Shown: positions 26,770-35,969, counted from the stretch's first letter. The stretch is 51,561 nucleotides of DNA from Saprospiraceae bacterium (GCA_016787415.1 JAEUUT010000136.1:1-51561), one strand, 5' to 3'. The notes: generated from the letters alone by a model not told the origin. Made by a program: numbers and translations.

Positions 26770-27762
26770 TCATTTTCCGTAGTTGAAGTTCGGATTCAGC
26801 GCGGCTTCCCGCATACCGATTTTGAAAATGCCGTAGGTGCAATTTTTGAACGGATCGTTGTAATTGCCGGTAACAAGTTGTTCCTCTGTCACTGAAGAAG
26901 GCACCAGTTTGCCGTAGGCAGTGTAAAAAAACGCATCTGCGTTGGCAATGACAGGATAATCGCGACCGCGGGCAATGACACAGAAGCCGGGGCTCAGGCA
27001 GCCCACTTTGATGCGCGGATTGCCGCCAGAGAAGTCTGTTTTGGCCTGTTTGGACAGTGCGAGTGTGAGCGCGCGGCTTTTGAACAACACGCCAGTTGTA
27101 TCGGCGTCTAATTTGTTCAGCACTTCATCAATCATACCGATGGCGGTGTGGCCGATAGCCGGGAAACCGATCACAGAAGTGAGGGCGCGGCCGGTATCCG
27201 ACTGAATGAAACCAAAAACGCGTTGCCACCACTGTGGCTCCTTGTGTTTCACTACTTCAAAGGTCATACGTGCCAGTCCACCCGGAATTTCAATCGGACG
27301 TTTGCCAAATGCCTTGGTAAAATCCGCCTTAAGTTCCTTGCTTTCTGCCGGTTTACCCTTGGCGTCATTGTACAACTGAAGCCCGGCGGCAACCGTCCAG
27401 AATGCCGCATCGAAGTATTTATCGCGCGAGTTTTCATCCTTGCCGATCACCAGGCGCATCGTGGCGCGCGTGTTTTCAGGTATTCCCTCGTTTTCGCCTA
27501 CATGAAAAGCGATCATTTCTACCGTCATTTGTACATCAGGCGCTTCCTCGCTACCGTTGAGGGCAGGGTCGACCAGTGAAGTTTCCAACACTGTTCCTCC
27601 CGTATCGGTATTGTTGAGCTGAAACACAAGGAATTGATTGGCAAGGTCTTCTTCCGAAGTAGATTCCAGTCCAAGTGCCTGCGCCTCCAGGGCGTTGATC
27701 ATATCTTCGTACGACATGCTGCTTTCGAGCATGTTGTTTTGAAAAGGGGCGTTTTGTTGCAT
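26770..27762 (-). CDS. Protein of unknown function, 330 residues
   Basis: This protein has no signal peptide or lipobox. The N-terminus is acidic and glutamine/asparagine-rich (SYEDMINALEAQALGLESTSEEDLANQF). The middle contains a possible helix-forming hydrophobic stretch (ALTSVIGFPAIGHTAIGMIDEVLNKL), and the C-terminus has GNPRIKVGCLSPGFCVIARGRDYP. Codon use resembles its neighbours. I do not recognise a family. It is a single gene, transcribed towards the DPP11 gene, with its stop codon embedded in a GAGTTAT unit. Confidence 0.8.
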   Translation of the reverse strand: MQQNAPFQNNMLESSMSYEDMINALEAQALGLESTSEEDLANQFLVFQLNNTDTGGTVLETSLVDPALNGSEEAPDVQMTVEMIAFHVGENEGIPENTRATMRLVIGKDENSRDKYFDAAFWTVAAGLQLYNDAKGKPAESKELKADFTKAFGKRPIEIPGGLARMTFEVVKHKEPQWWQRVFGFIQSDTGRALTSVIGFPAIGHTAIGMIDEVLNKLDADTTGVLFKSRALTLALSKQAKTDFSGGNPRIKVGCLSPGFCVIARGRDYPVIANADAFFYTAYGKLVPSSVTEEQLVTGNYNDPFKNCTYGIFKIGMREAALNPNFNYGK

Positions 27763-27858
27763 GGGTAATGTAATTTTTAGGCCTTAAATGTAGGCTGAAC
27801 TTCATAGGTTTGCATCGCTAAGAGCCCTAAAGTTTTACCTTTCATACATTCTTTGGAA

Positions 27859-29568
27859 ATGACCAGACAACTTCACATTTCGCTTGTAGTGTTTCTTTTG
27901 ATTGCCCGTACGCTGGTGCTTTCTGCGCAGAAATATATTCCTTTCCCTTACGTGCATGAAAAGGTTGCTACCGGCGACAGTGCGATGGTGGTAACAGCCC
28001 ATCCACTGGCTACCAAGATTGGCGTCGAAATCCTGCAAAAAGGCGGCAACGCCATTGATGCGGCTGTCGCTATTCAATTTGCCCTTGCAGTGGTGTACCC
28101 ACAGGCAGGAAATATCGGCGGTGGCGGCTTTGCTATTTATCGTGACAAAGACGGGAAAGTGTCGGCGCTGGATTACCGCGAAAAAGCCCCCGCTGCCGCC
28201 TACGAAAAAATGTACCTCGACTCCACTGGAGAAGTTATCAAAGACAAAAGCCGACTCGGCGTACTGGCTGCCGGGGTACCAGGCACCGTCGACGGGATGT
28301 GGGAACTGCACCAACGATATGGGAAACTGCCCTGGAAGGATTTATTTGCGGCTACCATTGAATTTGCAGACAAAGGGTTTCAGATGACCCAAAAAGAAGC
28401 GGAAGCGCTCAATGCCGAACGGTTCAATTTTCTGCACAACAGCCCCCTGATACCTGCATTCGTATCGCAGCAGCCCTGGGAATTTCGCGACTGGCTGATT
28501 CAGAAAGACCTGGCCAAAACGCTCCAGAAAATTGCAGACGAAGGTCGCGACGGCTTCTACAAAGGAGGAATCCCTGCGCTGGTAGTCAATACCATGAAAA
28601 AGAAGAATGGCATGATCACGGAGCAGGATATGGCAGATTATCATAGCGTTTGGCGTACACCGCTGGAGTTTGATTATAAGAAAATGCACATCATTACTAT
28701 GCCGCCGCCCAGCAGCGGAGGCCTTATTCTCAAACAATTGCTTGGGATGACAGGACCGTACAACCTGAAGTCCAAGGGTTTTCACACGGTAGCATCGGTG
28801 CATCTCATGGCCGAAGCCGAACGACGCGCTTATGCCGACCGGGCAGAGCATATGGGAGATCCTGATTTCTGGAAAGTGCCTGTAAATCAGATCACGACAC
28901 AGGCTTATATGAAAGGCCGAATGAAGGATTTTAATCCTGATAAAGCGACTCCAAGCAGCGCCATTTCTGCCGGGCAAGTGAAGGAAAGCGAAGAAACTAC
29001 CCATTATTGTGTCGTAGATGCAGCGGGTAATGCCATTTCCGTAACTACCACCCTCAACGACAGTTACGGTAGCAGGGCAGTAGTGGCAGGCGCGGGTTTT
29101 ATTTTGAACAATGAAATGGACGACTTCAGTGTGAAGCCCGGCGCGCCGAATATTTACGGCGCAGTTGGTGGCAAAGCCAATGCGATCGTAGCGAACAAAC
29201 GCCCGCTTAGCAGCATGACACCTACCATCATTACCAAAAAGGACAAGGTGTGGATGGTGCTGGGCTCTCCAGGCGGTACGACCATTCCAACCAGTGTGTT
29301 TCAGATTATCGTCAATGTGGCAGAATTCGGGCTTTCTTTGCCGGATGCTCTAAAAGCCGGCCGATTCCACCACCAATGGCTGCCCGACCAGATATCGGTA
29401 GAGGAAAATGCCCTGCCGGAAGAAGTGTTGAATGCCCTGAAATCGATGGGCCACGAAATACATCCGCGAAGCCCGATCGGTAGGGTAGAGGCCATTATTC
29501 GTCTGCCTGATGGAAACTGGCAAGGCGCCGCCGACACCCGTGGAAATGATGCCGCCAAAGGTTTCTAA
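27859..29568 (+). CDS. ggt: Gamma-glutamyltransferase
   Basis: This 569-residue periplasmic or secreted Ntn-hydrolase cleaves the gamma-glutamyl bond of glutathione and related peptides. It has a signal peptide (to about VLSAQ) and the large-subunit blocks GGNAIDAAVA, GNIGGGGFA and LDYREKAPAAA. The autocleavage site and nucleophile lie at ETTHYCVVD (T380). LNNEMDDFS and the substrate-loop motif PLSSMTPT follow. Start chosen at ATG 27859; the frame opens two codons earlier with TTG. It is followed after 33 bp of heptad array by the Rieske protein. Confidence 0.96.
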   Translation: MTRQLHISLVVFLLIARTLVLSAQKYIPFPYVHEKVATGDSAMVVTAHPLATKIGVEILQKGGNAIDAAVAIQFALAVVYPQAGNIGGGGFAIYRDKDGKVSALDYREKAPAAAYEKMYLDSTGEVIKDKSRLGVLAAGVPGTVDGMWELHQRYGKLPWKDLFAATIEFADKGFQMTQKEAEALNAERFNFLHNSPLIPAFVSQQPWEFRDWLIQKDLAKTLQKIADEGRDGFYKGGIPALVVNTMKKKNGMITEQDMADYHSVWRTPLEFDYKKMHIITMPPPSSGGLILKQLLGMTGPYNLKSKGFHTVASVHLMAEAERRAYADRAEHMGDPDFWKVPVNQITTQAYMKGRMKDFNPDKATPSSAISAGQVKESEETTHYCVVDAAGNAISVTTTLNDSYGSRAVVAGAGFILNNEMDDFSVKPGAPNIYGAVGGKANAIVANKRPLSSMTPTIITKKDKVWMVLGSPGGTTIPTSVFQIIVNVAEFGLSLPDALKAGRFHHQWLPDQISVEENALPEEVLNALKSMGHEIHPRSPIGRVEAIIRLPDGNWQGAADTRGNDAAKGF

Positions 29569-29601
29569 CTTCTCACTTCTCACTTCTCACCTCTCACCTC
29601 T
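29569..29601. repeat. Heptad array (CTTCTCA/CTCACCT) filling the ggt-Rieske intergenic gap
   Basis: The whole 33-bp gap between the ggt stop and the next ATG is made of 7-bp units (CTTCTCA, CTTCTCA, CCTCTCA, CCTCT). The same unit forms the array at 38939-38984. It would be the entire 5' leader of the Rieske gene if that gene had its own promoter. The leader is CU-rich, probably unstructured, and lacks a Shine-Dalgarno. Confidence 0.85.
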
Positions 29602-30690
29602 ATGAACTACCTCATAGATCCGGATATTCGAAAAGCCGCAACACTCCCTGGCACATTTTACAACGCCCCCGGTGTGTTTGATACCTGTCGGGAGGCTGTT
29701 TTTGCGCGTTCCTGGCAAATGATTACTGGTGCCGAAGACACGGTGAAATTGCCGCTGGATGCCATGCCTTTTCAATTTATGGAAGGCTTTATCGAGGAAC
29801 CGCTGTTGTTGTTGCAAGACGCCGAGCAGCAACTGCATTGTATGTCGAATGTGTGCACGCATCGCGGGAAAATACTGGTAGAACATCCCGGCAAACTTGA
29901 ACGCGGTATTATTTGCAGTTACCACGGCCGACGTTTTGGCCTTGATGGCGCCTTTTTATCCATGCCTGAAACGCAGGGCATGGAAAACTTCCCTTGTGCC
30001 GACGATAACCTGACGCCACTGCAAGTACATCGCTGGCGGCAATTTGTGTTTACTTCGCTCGACCCAGCCATTCCTTTCAACGACTGGGTGGGCGATATGG
30101 AAAGGAAAATCGGCTTTTTGCCTGTAGAACAGTTCCGATTCCAGCCGGCCCGTTCGCGCGACTACTTAGTACGGGCCAACTGGGCTTTGTACTGCGACAA
30201 TTATCTTGAAGGGTTTCATATACCATTTGTACATAAATCGCTGGCTGCCGGACTCGATTGGGGCGCTTATCGCACCGAAGTGTCGCGCTGGAGCAATGTG
30301 CAGGTCGGCATCGCGAAAGGCGGCGAAGAAGTATTTGATTTGCCTGCCGGACATGAAGATTACGGACAGTCAATCGCCGGCTATTACTTCTGGCTCTACC
30401 CGAATATCATGTTCAATTTTTACCCTTGGGGCTTGTCGCTGAACATCGTGCGGCCACTGCAACAACACCTGACAAAAGTGAGTTTTCGCGCATACGTCTG
30501 GAAAGAGGACAAACTGGGCGTTGGCGCGGGCGCCGATGTCGACCTGGTAGAACGCGAAGACGAGGCTGTGGTGGAGCAGGTACAAGTGGGTACTCGTTCC
30601 CGTTTTTATAAACACGGTCGTTTTTCACCCCGGCAGGAACAAGGCGTACACCATTTTCATAGTCTGCTCGCAGCATCGCTGAAAACGTAA
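29602..30690 (+). CDS. Rieske-type ring-hydroxylating oxygenase alpha subunit
   Basis: This 362-residue protein has an N-terminal Rieske 2Fe-2S domain with CTH (C85, H87) and CSYH (C105, H108). The C-terminal catalytic domain has mononuclear iron ligands in NYLEGFHIPFVH (H206 and H211). Family members hydroxylate or demethylate aromatic, quaternary amine (choline/carnitine-like) or other substrates, with a reductase partner. No reductase or ferredoxin gene is adjacent, so the substrate is open. It probably shares a transcript with ggt. Confidence 0.9.
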   Translation: MNYLIDPDIRKAATLPGTFYNAPGVFDTCREAVFARSWQMITGAEDTVKLPLDAMPFQFMEGFIEEPLLLLQDAEQQLHCMSNVCTHRGKILVEHPGKLERGIICSYHGRRFGLDGAFLSMPETQGMENFPCADDNLTPLQVHRWRQFVFTSLDPAIPFNDWVGDMERKIGFLPVEQFRFQPARSRDYLVRANWALYCDNYLEGFHIPFVHKSLAAGLDWGAYRTEVSRWSNVQVGIAKGGEEVFDLPAGHEDYGQSIAGYYFWLYPNIMFNFYPWGLSLNIVRPLQQHLTKVSFRAYVWKEDKLGVGAGADVDLVEREDEAVVEQVQVGTRSRFYKHGRFSPRQEQGVHHFHSLLAASLKT

Positions 30691-30745
30691 TCTTTGTCCG
30701 GCCGCTTTTTTTTGTCAAACGCCTATTAGCAAATTTGAAACAACA

Positions 30746-30753
30746 TACCTTTG
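30746..30753 (+). promoter_or_regulatory. Putative -7 element directly before pyrR
   Basis: TACCTTTG matches TAnnTTTG and ends only 5 bases before the pyrR ATG (30759). A transcript started here would be leaderless or nearly so. No TTG box is at the usual distance; TTTG at 30711-30714 is about 31 bases upstream. Confidence 0.4.
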
Positions 30754-30758
30754 CCGCC

Positions 30759-31307
30759 ATGCAAACCGGAAAAACGCTCCTCCCCCGTGAACGATTCGCT
30801 CTGACGATCGAGCGTCTTTGTCACCAGTTGCTGGAAGATTGGGGCGATTTTTCCGACGCCTGTATTATCGGTATTCAGCCGCGTGGCATTCCGCTGGCCG
30901 ACCGCATTGCCAGTCGCTTGCAGGAACTCATTGGAAACCGGCATATCGACTACGGAAAACTCGATATTACGTTCTACCGCGACGATTTTCGCATGTCCGA
31001 CGGGCCGCTCTCGCCCCATCCCAACGACATCAATTTCATTGTTGCCAATAAACGGGTGCTGTTGATCGACGATGTGCTTTACACCGGGCGTACGATTTCT
31101 GCTGCCCTGTCGGCCCTTCAACATTATGGCCGCCCGGGTTCTGTGGAATTGCTGGTGCTTGTCGACCGCCGTTTCAATCGCCACCTGCCTATTCAACCTG
31201 ATTACTACGGCATTGCAGTGGATGCGCTTGATGAAGCATACGTAAAGGTTCGCTGGCAGGAAACGCATGGCGACGACGAAATTTTATTATTCGATAAAAA
31301 ACCCTGA
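30759..31307 (+). CDS. pyrR: Pyrimidine operon regulator / uracil phosphoribosyltransferase PyrR
   Basis: This 182-residue protein of the PRTase fold has the PRPP-binding motif VLLIDDVLYTGRTISAAL at residues ~97-114 and IGIQPRGIPLADRI near the N-terminus. In Gram-positives PyrR binds pyr mRNA to control attenuation; Bacteroidota homologues are mostly described by similarity. It directly precedes pyrB with a TGATG overlap. An upstream in-frame TTG (30735) would extend it by eight residues. No pyr anti-antiterminator loop is obvious in the short leader. Confidence 0.93.
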   Translation: MQTGKTLLPRERFALTIERLCHQLLEDWGDFSDACIIGIQPRGIPLADRIASRLQELIGNRHIDYGKLDITFYRDDFRMSDGPLSPHPNDINFIVANKRVLLIDDVLYTGRTISAALSALQHYGRPGSVELLVLVDRRFNRHLPIQPDYYGIAVDALDEAYVKVRWQETHGDDEILLFDKKP

Positions 31308-32233
31308 TGGCAAAAGGACTCAGTACACGGCACCTGATCGGTATCAAAAACATCACGGAAGACGATATCCGCCTGATCTTTGAAACAGCCGACAATTTCA
31401 AGGAAGTCATCAACCGTCCCATCAAAAAAGTCCCCAGCCTGCGGGATATTACTGTTGCCAACCTCTTTTTTGAGAGCAGCACACGTACACGGGTCTCCTT
31501 TGAACTCGCCGAGCGCCGCCTGAGCGCCGATATTGTCAATTTCACAGCCTCCTCTTCCAGCGTCAGCAAGGGCGAAACCCTGCTCGATACCGTCAACAAT
31601 ATCCTGTCCATGAAAGTGGATATCGTGGTGATGCGACACCCTGCTCCCGGCGCCTGTGTGTATCTGGCTTCACGTATCCCGGCCAATATCATCAACGCCG
31701 GCGACGGTACCCATGAGCACCCTACACAGGCTTTGCTGGATGCTTTTTCCATTCGGGAAAAACTGGGCGATGTGGCGGGAAAAAAAATTGCCATCATCGG
31801 CGATATTCTCCACAGCCGCGTAGCATTGAGCAATGTTTTTTGCCTTCAAAAACTGGGCGCTAAAGTGCGTGTTTGCGGCCCTCCGACCCTGATTCCCAAA
31901 CACTATGCAGCGCTGGGCGTGGAAATTTCACACAATGTAATGGATACCCTGCGCTGGTGCGATGTGGCCAATGTGCTGCGTATTCAGTTGGAACGCCAGG
32001 ACATCAAATATTTCCCTAGCCTGCGTGAATACCACCAGTATTTTGGCATCAACAGGCAAATGCTGGAATCGCTCGACCGCGAAATTGTCATCATGCACCC
32101 GGGCCCCATCAACCGGGGCGTGGAAATCACCTCCGACGTTGCCGACAGCCCGCACAGCATTATTTTGCAGCAGGTAGAAAACGGCGTGGCAGTGCGCATG
32201 GCGGTGCTGTATTTGCTGGCGGCACAGTATTGA
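31307..32233 (+). CDS. pyrB: Aspartate carbamoyltransferase catalytic subunit
   Basis: This 308-residue enzyme makes carbamoyl-aspartate in de novo pyrimidine synthesis. The carbamoyl phosphate loop SSTRTRVSFELAERRL is at ~50-65, with RHPAPGA, DGTHEHPTQALLDAFSI, and C-terminal HPGPINRGVEI. The length is typical. It is coupled to pyrR by a 1-bp overlap. No regulatory pyrI or other pyr gene follows. Confidence 0.97.
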   Translation: MAKGLSTRHLIGIKNITEDDIRLIFETADNFKEVINRPIKKVPSLRDITVANLFFESSTRTRVSFELAERRLSADIVNFTASSSSVSKGETLLDTVNNILSMKVDIVVMRHPAPGACVYLASRIPANIINAGDGTHEHPTQALLDAFSIREKLGDVAGKKIAIIGDILHSRVALSNVFCLQKLGAKVRVCGPPTLIPKHYAALGVEISHNVMDTLRWCDVANVLRIQLERQDIKYFPSLREYHQYFGINRQMLESLDREIVIMHPGPINRGVEITSDVADSPHSIILQQVENGVAVRMAVLYLLAAQY

Positions 32234-32294
32234 TTTTTGGGCTACCAATGCTTTGCACCAAAATTCGGGGCATCACCTTTTAAAAATAGCCGCT

Positions 32295-33731
32295 ATGGAA
32301 AAAGGTACTCTGTTGTTTTGCCTGCTTTTTTCACTTCAAATTTTATTCGGGCAAACAAACCCACCCGATACTGTTGTATTCCAGCAAGTACAGGATATTC
32401 CGTTTGCGGGCATCGGACTGCCCCAGAAAGTGGTGCAGGATCGACTCGGCAGGCCCTTTTTTTATGTAGCATCCAAGGAAGGCGGGCTCCGCATTTACAG
32501 CCTTTCCAGCCCGAATCAGCCCGAATTGCAAGCGGAAATAACGGTGTCCGAACTACAGGGCCAGGAAGTGATGAATCTTCATCAAAACGGTTCGTTTTTG
32601 TACCTGGCGCTGGGCAACTTTTTTGGCGGCGCCAACCCGCCCGGAATAGCAATAATAGATGTTACAGACCCGGAAAATGCTTTTATTCGGGATGTGTGGG
32701 TAAGTGAAACACCGGGACGCGGCTGCGCATTTGTCACCACTTCCGGCAATTATGCGTACCTCGGCGCCATGTCGCGCGGACTTATTATCCTGAATATCGA
32801 AAACAAGGACGACATCGTATGGGTGTCCGAACTGGTACCAGATATTCATTTCCCGGTAGAAAATCCCAATTCAGTGCAATTGCCCAACGCCCGGGGAATG
32901 GCAGTTCGGGGCGATACCGTCTGGCTGTGTTACGATGCAGGTGGTTTGCGTCTGATCGACGTGGCCGACAAACAGCACCCGACAGAAGCAGGCCGATATA
33001 TCAATCAGGACGCATTGGGCAAACAACAGGCCTACAACAACATCATTCTTGAAAATGAAAATGCCTACATAGCCATCGATTATTGCGGACTAGAAGTGCT
33101 AGATATTTCCAATCCGGCAGAAATTCAGCAAAAAGCATGGTGGAATCCCTGGGATTGCCAGTCGCCCAACAATGCCTGGATCAACAGTCCCGGCCATAGC
33201 AACCAGATCGAACTGGATACTGCCCGACACCTGTTGTTTCTTTCCACCGGCCGTAGCGAATTGAATGTGGTGGATGTTTCAGAGCCGGAGCACCCTCACC
33301 AGGCGGGCAGTTTTGGCACACCCGACGATTTGTATTTTACCTGGGGGATGGGCCTTGCTGACGATCGCGTGTACCTCACCTACATTGCTTCCGTATTCCC
33401 TTTTTTCAGTATCTGGTCGGGCGTGCGAATCCTGGAATGGGATGCACTGACTGCTACCCGACAAATCATTTCTTCTTCATCGATTCGGGTATTTCCTCAA
33501 CCTTTTCAGGATGGATTTCGGATAGAATGCACGGATGTTGACGCCAGGTTGTTGGGCTTGCAAATAATTGATTTACAAGGGCATGTGCTTTTGGAAAAAG
33601 AATTTTCTGCAACGTCATTGGTGCAAAATGCTACCTTCATCCCATTTCAGGCATCTGCGGGTATTTATTTGCTGAAATGCAGCACGCCCTCCGGCGAATA
33701 CATTAAGAAACTGATACACTTGAACCCTTAA
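32295..33731 (+). CDS. Secreted LVIVD-like beta-propeller protein with T9SS C-terminal sorting domain
   Basis: This 478-residue protein has a signal peptide (to about ILFGQ). Repeats of the form GLRIYSLSSPNQPEL, GIAIIDVTDPENAF, GLIILNIENKDD, GLRLIDVADKQHPTEAG, GLEVLDISNPAEI and ELNVVDVSEPEHPHQAG are characteristic of LVIVD propeller blades. The last ~80 residues (VFPQPFQDGFRIE, LQIIDLQGHVLLEKEF, AGIYLLKCSTPSGEYIKKL) match the type A sorting domain of type IX secretion. It is probably surface bound or released; no enzymatic motif is seen. It ends 2 bp from a convergent stop, with no heptad array between. Confidence 0.85.
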   Translation: MEKGTLLFCLLFSLQILFGQTNPPDTVVFQQVQDIPFAGIGLPQKVVQDRLGRPFFYVASKEGGLRIYSLSSPNQPELQAEITVSELQGQEVMNLHQNGSFLYLALGNFFGGANPPGIAIIDVTDPENAFIRDVWVSETPGRGCAFVTTSGNYAYLGAMSRGLIILNIENKDDIVWVSELVPDIHFPVENPNSVQLPNARGMAVRGDTVWLCYDAGGLRLIDVADKQHPTEAGRYINQDALGKQQAYNNIILENENAYIAIDYCGLEVLDISNPAEIQQKAWWNPWDCQSPNNAWINSPGHSNQIELDTARHLLFLSTGRSELNVVDVSEPEHPHQAGSFGTPDDLYFTWGMGLADDRVYLTYIASVFPFFSIWSGVRILEWDALTATRQIISSSSIRVFPQPFQDGFRIECTDVDARLLGLQIIDLQGHVLLEKEFSATSLVQNATFIPFQASAGIYLLKCSTPSGEYIKKLIHLNP

Positions 33732-33733
33732 CC

Positions 33734-34975
33734 TCAATCCAGGCGGATATCGATGGTCGTTTCATAGGCAGTCCGCAGCCAACCTGTGTGCAGTTTTGTA
33801 AATGAACGCTGCAAGTAGGGTAGTGGGGTGATCAGATTGAGCCCCCAATCGTACATTTTCCAGGGTTTGAACCGCATCAGCGCCTGATAAACCCTGATTT
33901 CATCTTCCAGTCTTCGATAAATTTCCCGGTCGTAATTTTTGAACTGCTCGGCATCAAAACGCTTCGAAACCAGCGCTTTTTGGGCAAAATGCGCCGCAAT
34001 ATAACCTGAAATCATGCCTGTCCCGATTCCCTCTCCACTTGTGGGACACACTAAGGAGGCGGCGTCGCCGGTAAGCAAATACCCGTCGCCAAAATTGCGT
34101 CTGCGGCGAGAGGCCAGCGGAATGCCCCATCCGACAGGCTCTTCCAGCGGCGCGGCATCTCGAAAGCGATGCGCCATATTAGTATCTTCCGCAATGATTT
34201 TTTTAAATAAGTCGCGCAGGTTGTATTTGTGGTGCGCAATGAGTTCGCTCACCATCCCGTAACCCACATTGGCTTCTCCATTTGGCAGGGGGAAAATATA
34301 GAAATAGGACAGCGGTAATCCTTTGGGCAAGTACACTTCGATGAGGTTTTTGGGATGGATGCCGCTGACGCCCTTCCAGTATTGCCGCAGGGTGCCTGCG
34401 TAGTGCCGCCTGTCAATGCTTCGTCCTCCCACGTGGCGCAGCACAGTAGAATGATCGCCATCGGCCCCGATCACCAGCGGGGTGTCGAATTCCAGCGTAG
34501 TCCCGCCTTTTTTTCGGGCCTGAATACGCCAGCGCCCGTCGATGCGCTCCATAGTTTCCACTTTTGTTTCTGGAAAAAACTGGGTGTATCGGGCATCGAG
34601 TTTGCCGACGAGAAATTGATCGAAATGTAGGCGCTTGGAAGTCCACAATACCGACCGCGAAGGAGCGTCTGCCGGGGGCGCAGGCTGAATAAATTCGGTA
34701 ACGCGGCCATTGGGTGTTGTAATCCGGGTGCCCCATGATTGCAGAAAGTCCTGATTGTCAAATACTTCGTTTGCAGTAATATTCGGATCGAGGTGTTGTA
34801 AAACCCTGAAAACTTTCAAATCCAGCCCGTCACCGCATACCTTGTCGCGCGGAAATGCGGATGCATCCACAATGGTATGAGGGATGCCCATTTTGGATAA
34901 AAACAAGGAAGTCGTCGCTCCTGCGGGCCCCGCGCCAACAATTAATAAATCAGTCTGAATACGCTCGATGCTCAT
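33734..34975 (-). CDS. FAD-dependent oxidoreductase, geranylgeranyl reductase family
   Basis: This 413-residue flavoprotein has the N-terminal dinucleotide-binding motif VGAGPAGATTSLFLSKMG, then DKVCGDGLDLKVF and GADGDHSTVLR. The FAD-binding GDAASLVCPTSGEGIGTGMISGYIAA lies around residues 285-310. This pattern defines the geranylgeranyl reductase / digeranylgeranylglycerophospholipid reductase-like group, whose bacterial members reduce isoprenoid chains or act on quinone precursors. Substrate here unknown. A TACTTTCG element lies 5 bases before the start codon. The C-terminal ~60 residues may bind the membrane. Confidence 0.85.
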   Translation of the reverse strand: MSIERIQTDLLIVGAGPAGATTSLFLSKMGIPHTIVDASAFPRDKVCGDGLDLKVFRVLQHLDPNITANEVFDNQDFLQSWGTRITTPNGRVTEFIQPAPPADAPSRSVLWTSKRLHFDQFLVGKLDARYTQFFPETKVETMERIDGRWRIQARKKGGTTLEFDTPLVIGADGDHSTVLRHVGGRSIDRRHYAGTLRQYWKGVSGIHPKNLIEVYLPKGLPLSYFYIFPLPNGEANVGYGMVSELIAHHKYNLRDLFKKIIAEDTNMAHRFRDAAPLEEPVGWGIPLASRRRRNFGDGYLLTGDAASLVCPTSGEGIGTGMISGYIAAHFAQKALVSKRFDAEQFKNYDREIYRRLEDEIRVYQALMRFKPWKMYDWGLNLITPLPYLQRSFTKLHTGWLRTAYETTIDIRLD

Positions 34976-34980
34976 AGCCG

Positions 34981-34988
34981 CGAAAGTA
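34981..34988 (-). promoter_or_regulatory. Putative -7 element of the FAD oxidoreductase gene
   Basis: The minus strand reads TACTTTCG, one mismatch from TAnnTTTG, ending 5 bases before the ATG at 34975. This would give a nearly leaderless transcript. Confidence 0.35.
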
Positions 34989-35005
34989 CGGCGTCAGGGC
35001 GCATT

Positions 35006-35917
35006 TCATTGGTTTACAGACTTGATTAAATCGGGATAATCGGTAATAATACCATCGACGCCCAACAGAATAAGGCCACGCATAGACTTTACGTCGTTGA
35101 CAGTCCATGGGATCAGTTGAATGCCGTTTCGATGGCATTTGCGCACCAGTTTTTTGGAAACCAGTTGAAAATAAGGACTGTAAGCGGCAGGTTTGAACCC
35201 GAGTTCCTTGATATTGGAATCAAAACCGAGGATATTCTCGATGAGCAAGGCAAGTGCAATATCCGGCGCCTGACGGTGCATGGCCTGCAAAGCGCGTTTG
35301 TCGAACGATTGAACCGTACATTGATGGTCGATGCCCAGCGCCCGCAATTCGGCAATCACCAGGCTGGCAAACTCTTCCACAGGCGGATGCCGAATGCCGT
35401 CCCAATCAGCCTGTGATTTGATTTCGATGTTCCAGCGAATACCTGCGCCGCGCCCGGATGGGTGTACGCGTACGGATTCCACCACTTCGTGGAGTGTCGG
35501 TTTCCAGGTTTGCAATTTTTCCTGCTGTGGAAAACGGGGATTTCCATAACTCCCGCAGTCGAATGCTTTTATTTCGGCCGCTGTGAGGTTGTACAACAGG
35601 AATTTTTCGGCTTCACTCGCTTTGATAGAATCGCCGCCTGGCTTTCGGCAAATGGCAGGATTGAACCAGGGTTCGTGGCTGACAATCAATTGTTTATCTT
35701 TGGAAACGGCCAGATCAAGTTCCAGGGTGTTAACTTCCGGAAAATCGAGCGCGTGCAAAAAGGCTGGAATGCTGTTTTCCGGCCGCAGCCCGCGGCAACC
35801 CCGATGGCCCTGCCAGTCGAATCCGGCAGGCACCTGCACGGCTTGTGCAACGCCACGTTGATATGTCAGGAAAAAAGGAAGGCTGAACATGAGCCAAAGA
35901 AAAGGACTTGTACGCAT
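35006..35917 (-). CDS. Glycerophosphodiester phosphodiesterase family protein
   Basis: This 303-residue protein has a signal peptide (MRTSPFLWLMFSLPFFLTYQRGVAQ region, residues 1-25). The GDPD TIM-barrel motifs are present: HRGCRGLRPENSIPAF, LELDLAVSKD and VSHEPWFN, which supply the metal ligands and catalytic histidines. PWTVND and VDGIITDYPDL follow at the C-terminus. It should hydrolyse deacylated phospholipids to glycerol-3-phosphate in the periplasm. The start at 35917 is chosen for the signal peptide; the frame is open upstream to 35989. It lies 30 bp upstream of the FAD oxidoreductase gene. Confidence 0.92.
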   Translation of the reverse strand: MRTSPFLWLMFSLPFFLTYQRGVAQAVQVPAGFDWQGHRGCRGLRPENSIPAFLHALDFPEVNTLELDLAVSKDKQLIVSHEPWFNPAICRKPGGDSIKASEAEKFLLYNLTAAEIKAFDCGSYGNPRFPQQEKLQTWKPTLHEVVESVRVHPSGRGAGIRWNIEIKSQADWDGIRHPPVEEFASLVIAELRALGIDHQCTVQSFDKRALQAMHRQAPDIALALLIENILGFDSNIKELGFKPAAYSPYFQLVSKKLVRKCHRNGIQLIPWTVNDVKSMRGLILLGVDGIITDYPDLIKSVNQ

Positions 35918-35969
35918 TTTTGGTAACCGGCAAGAAATGAACAGAAACAAGGCAGGTAATAAAGGAATG

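Noticed and set aside
30691..30758. PyrR-type RNA attenuator before pyrR
   Set aside because: The leader is too short for an antiterminator/terminator pair, and a -7 element lies next to the ATG.
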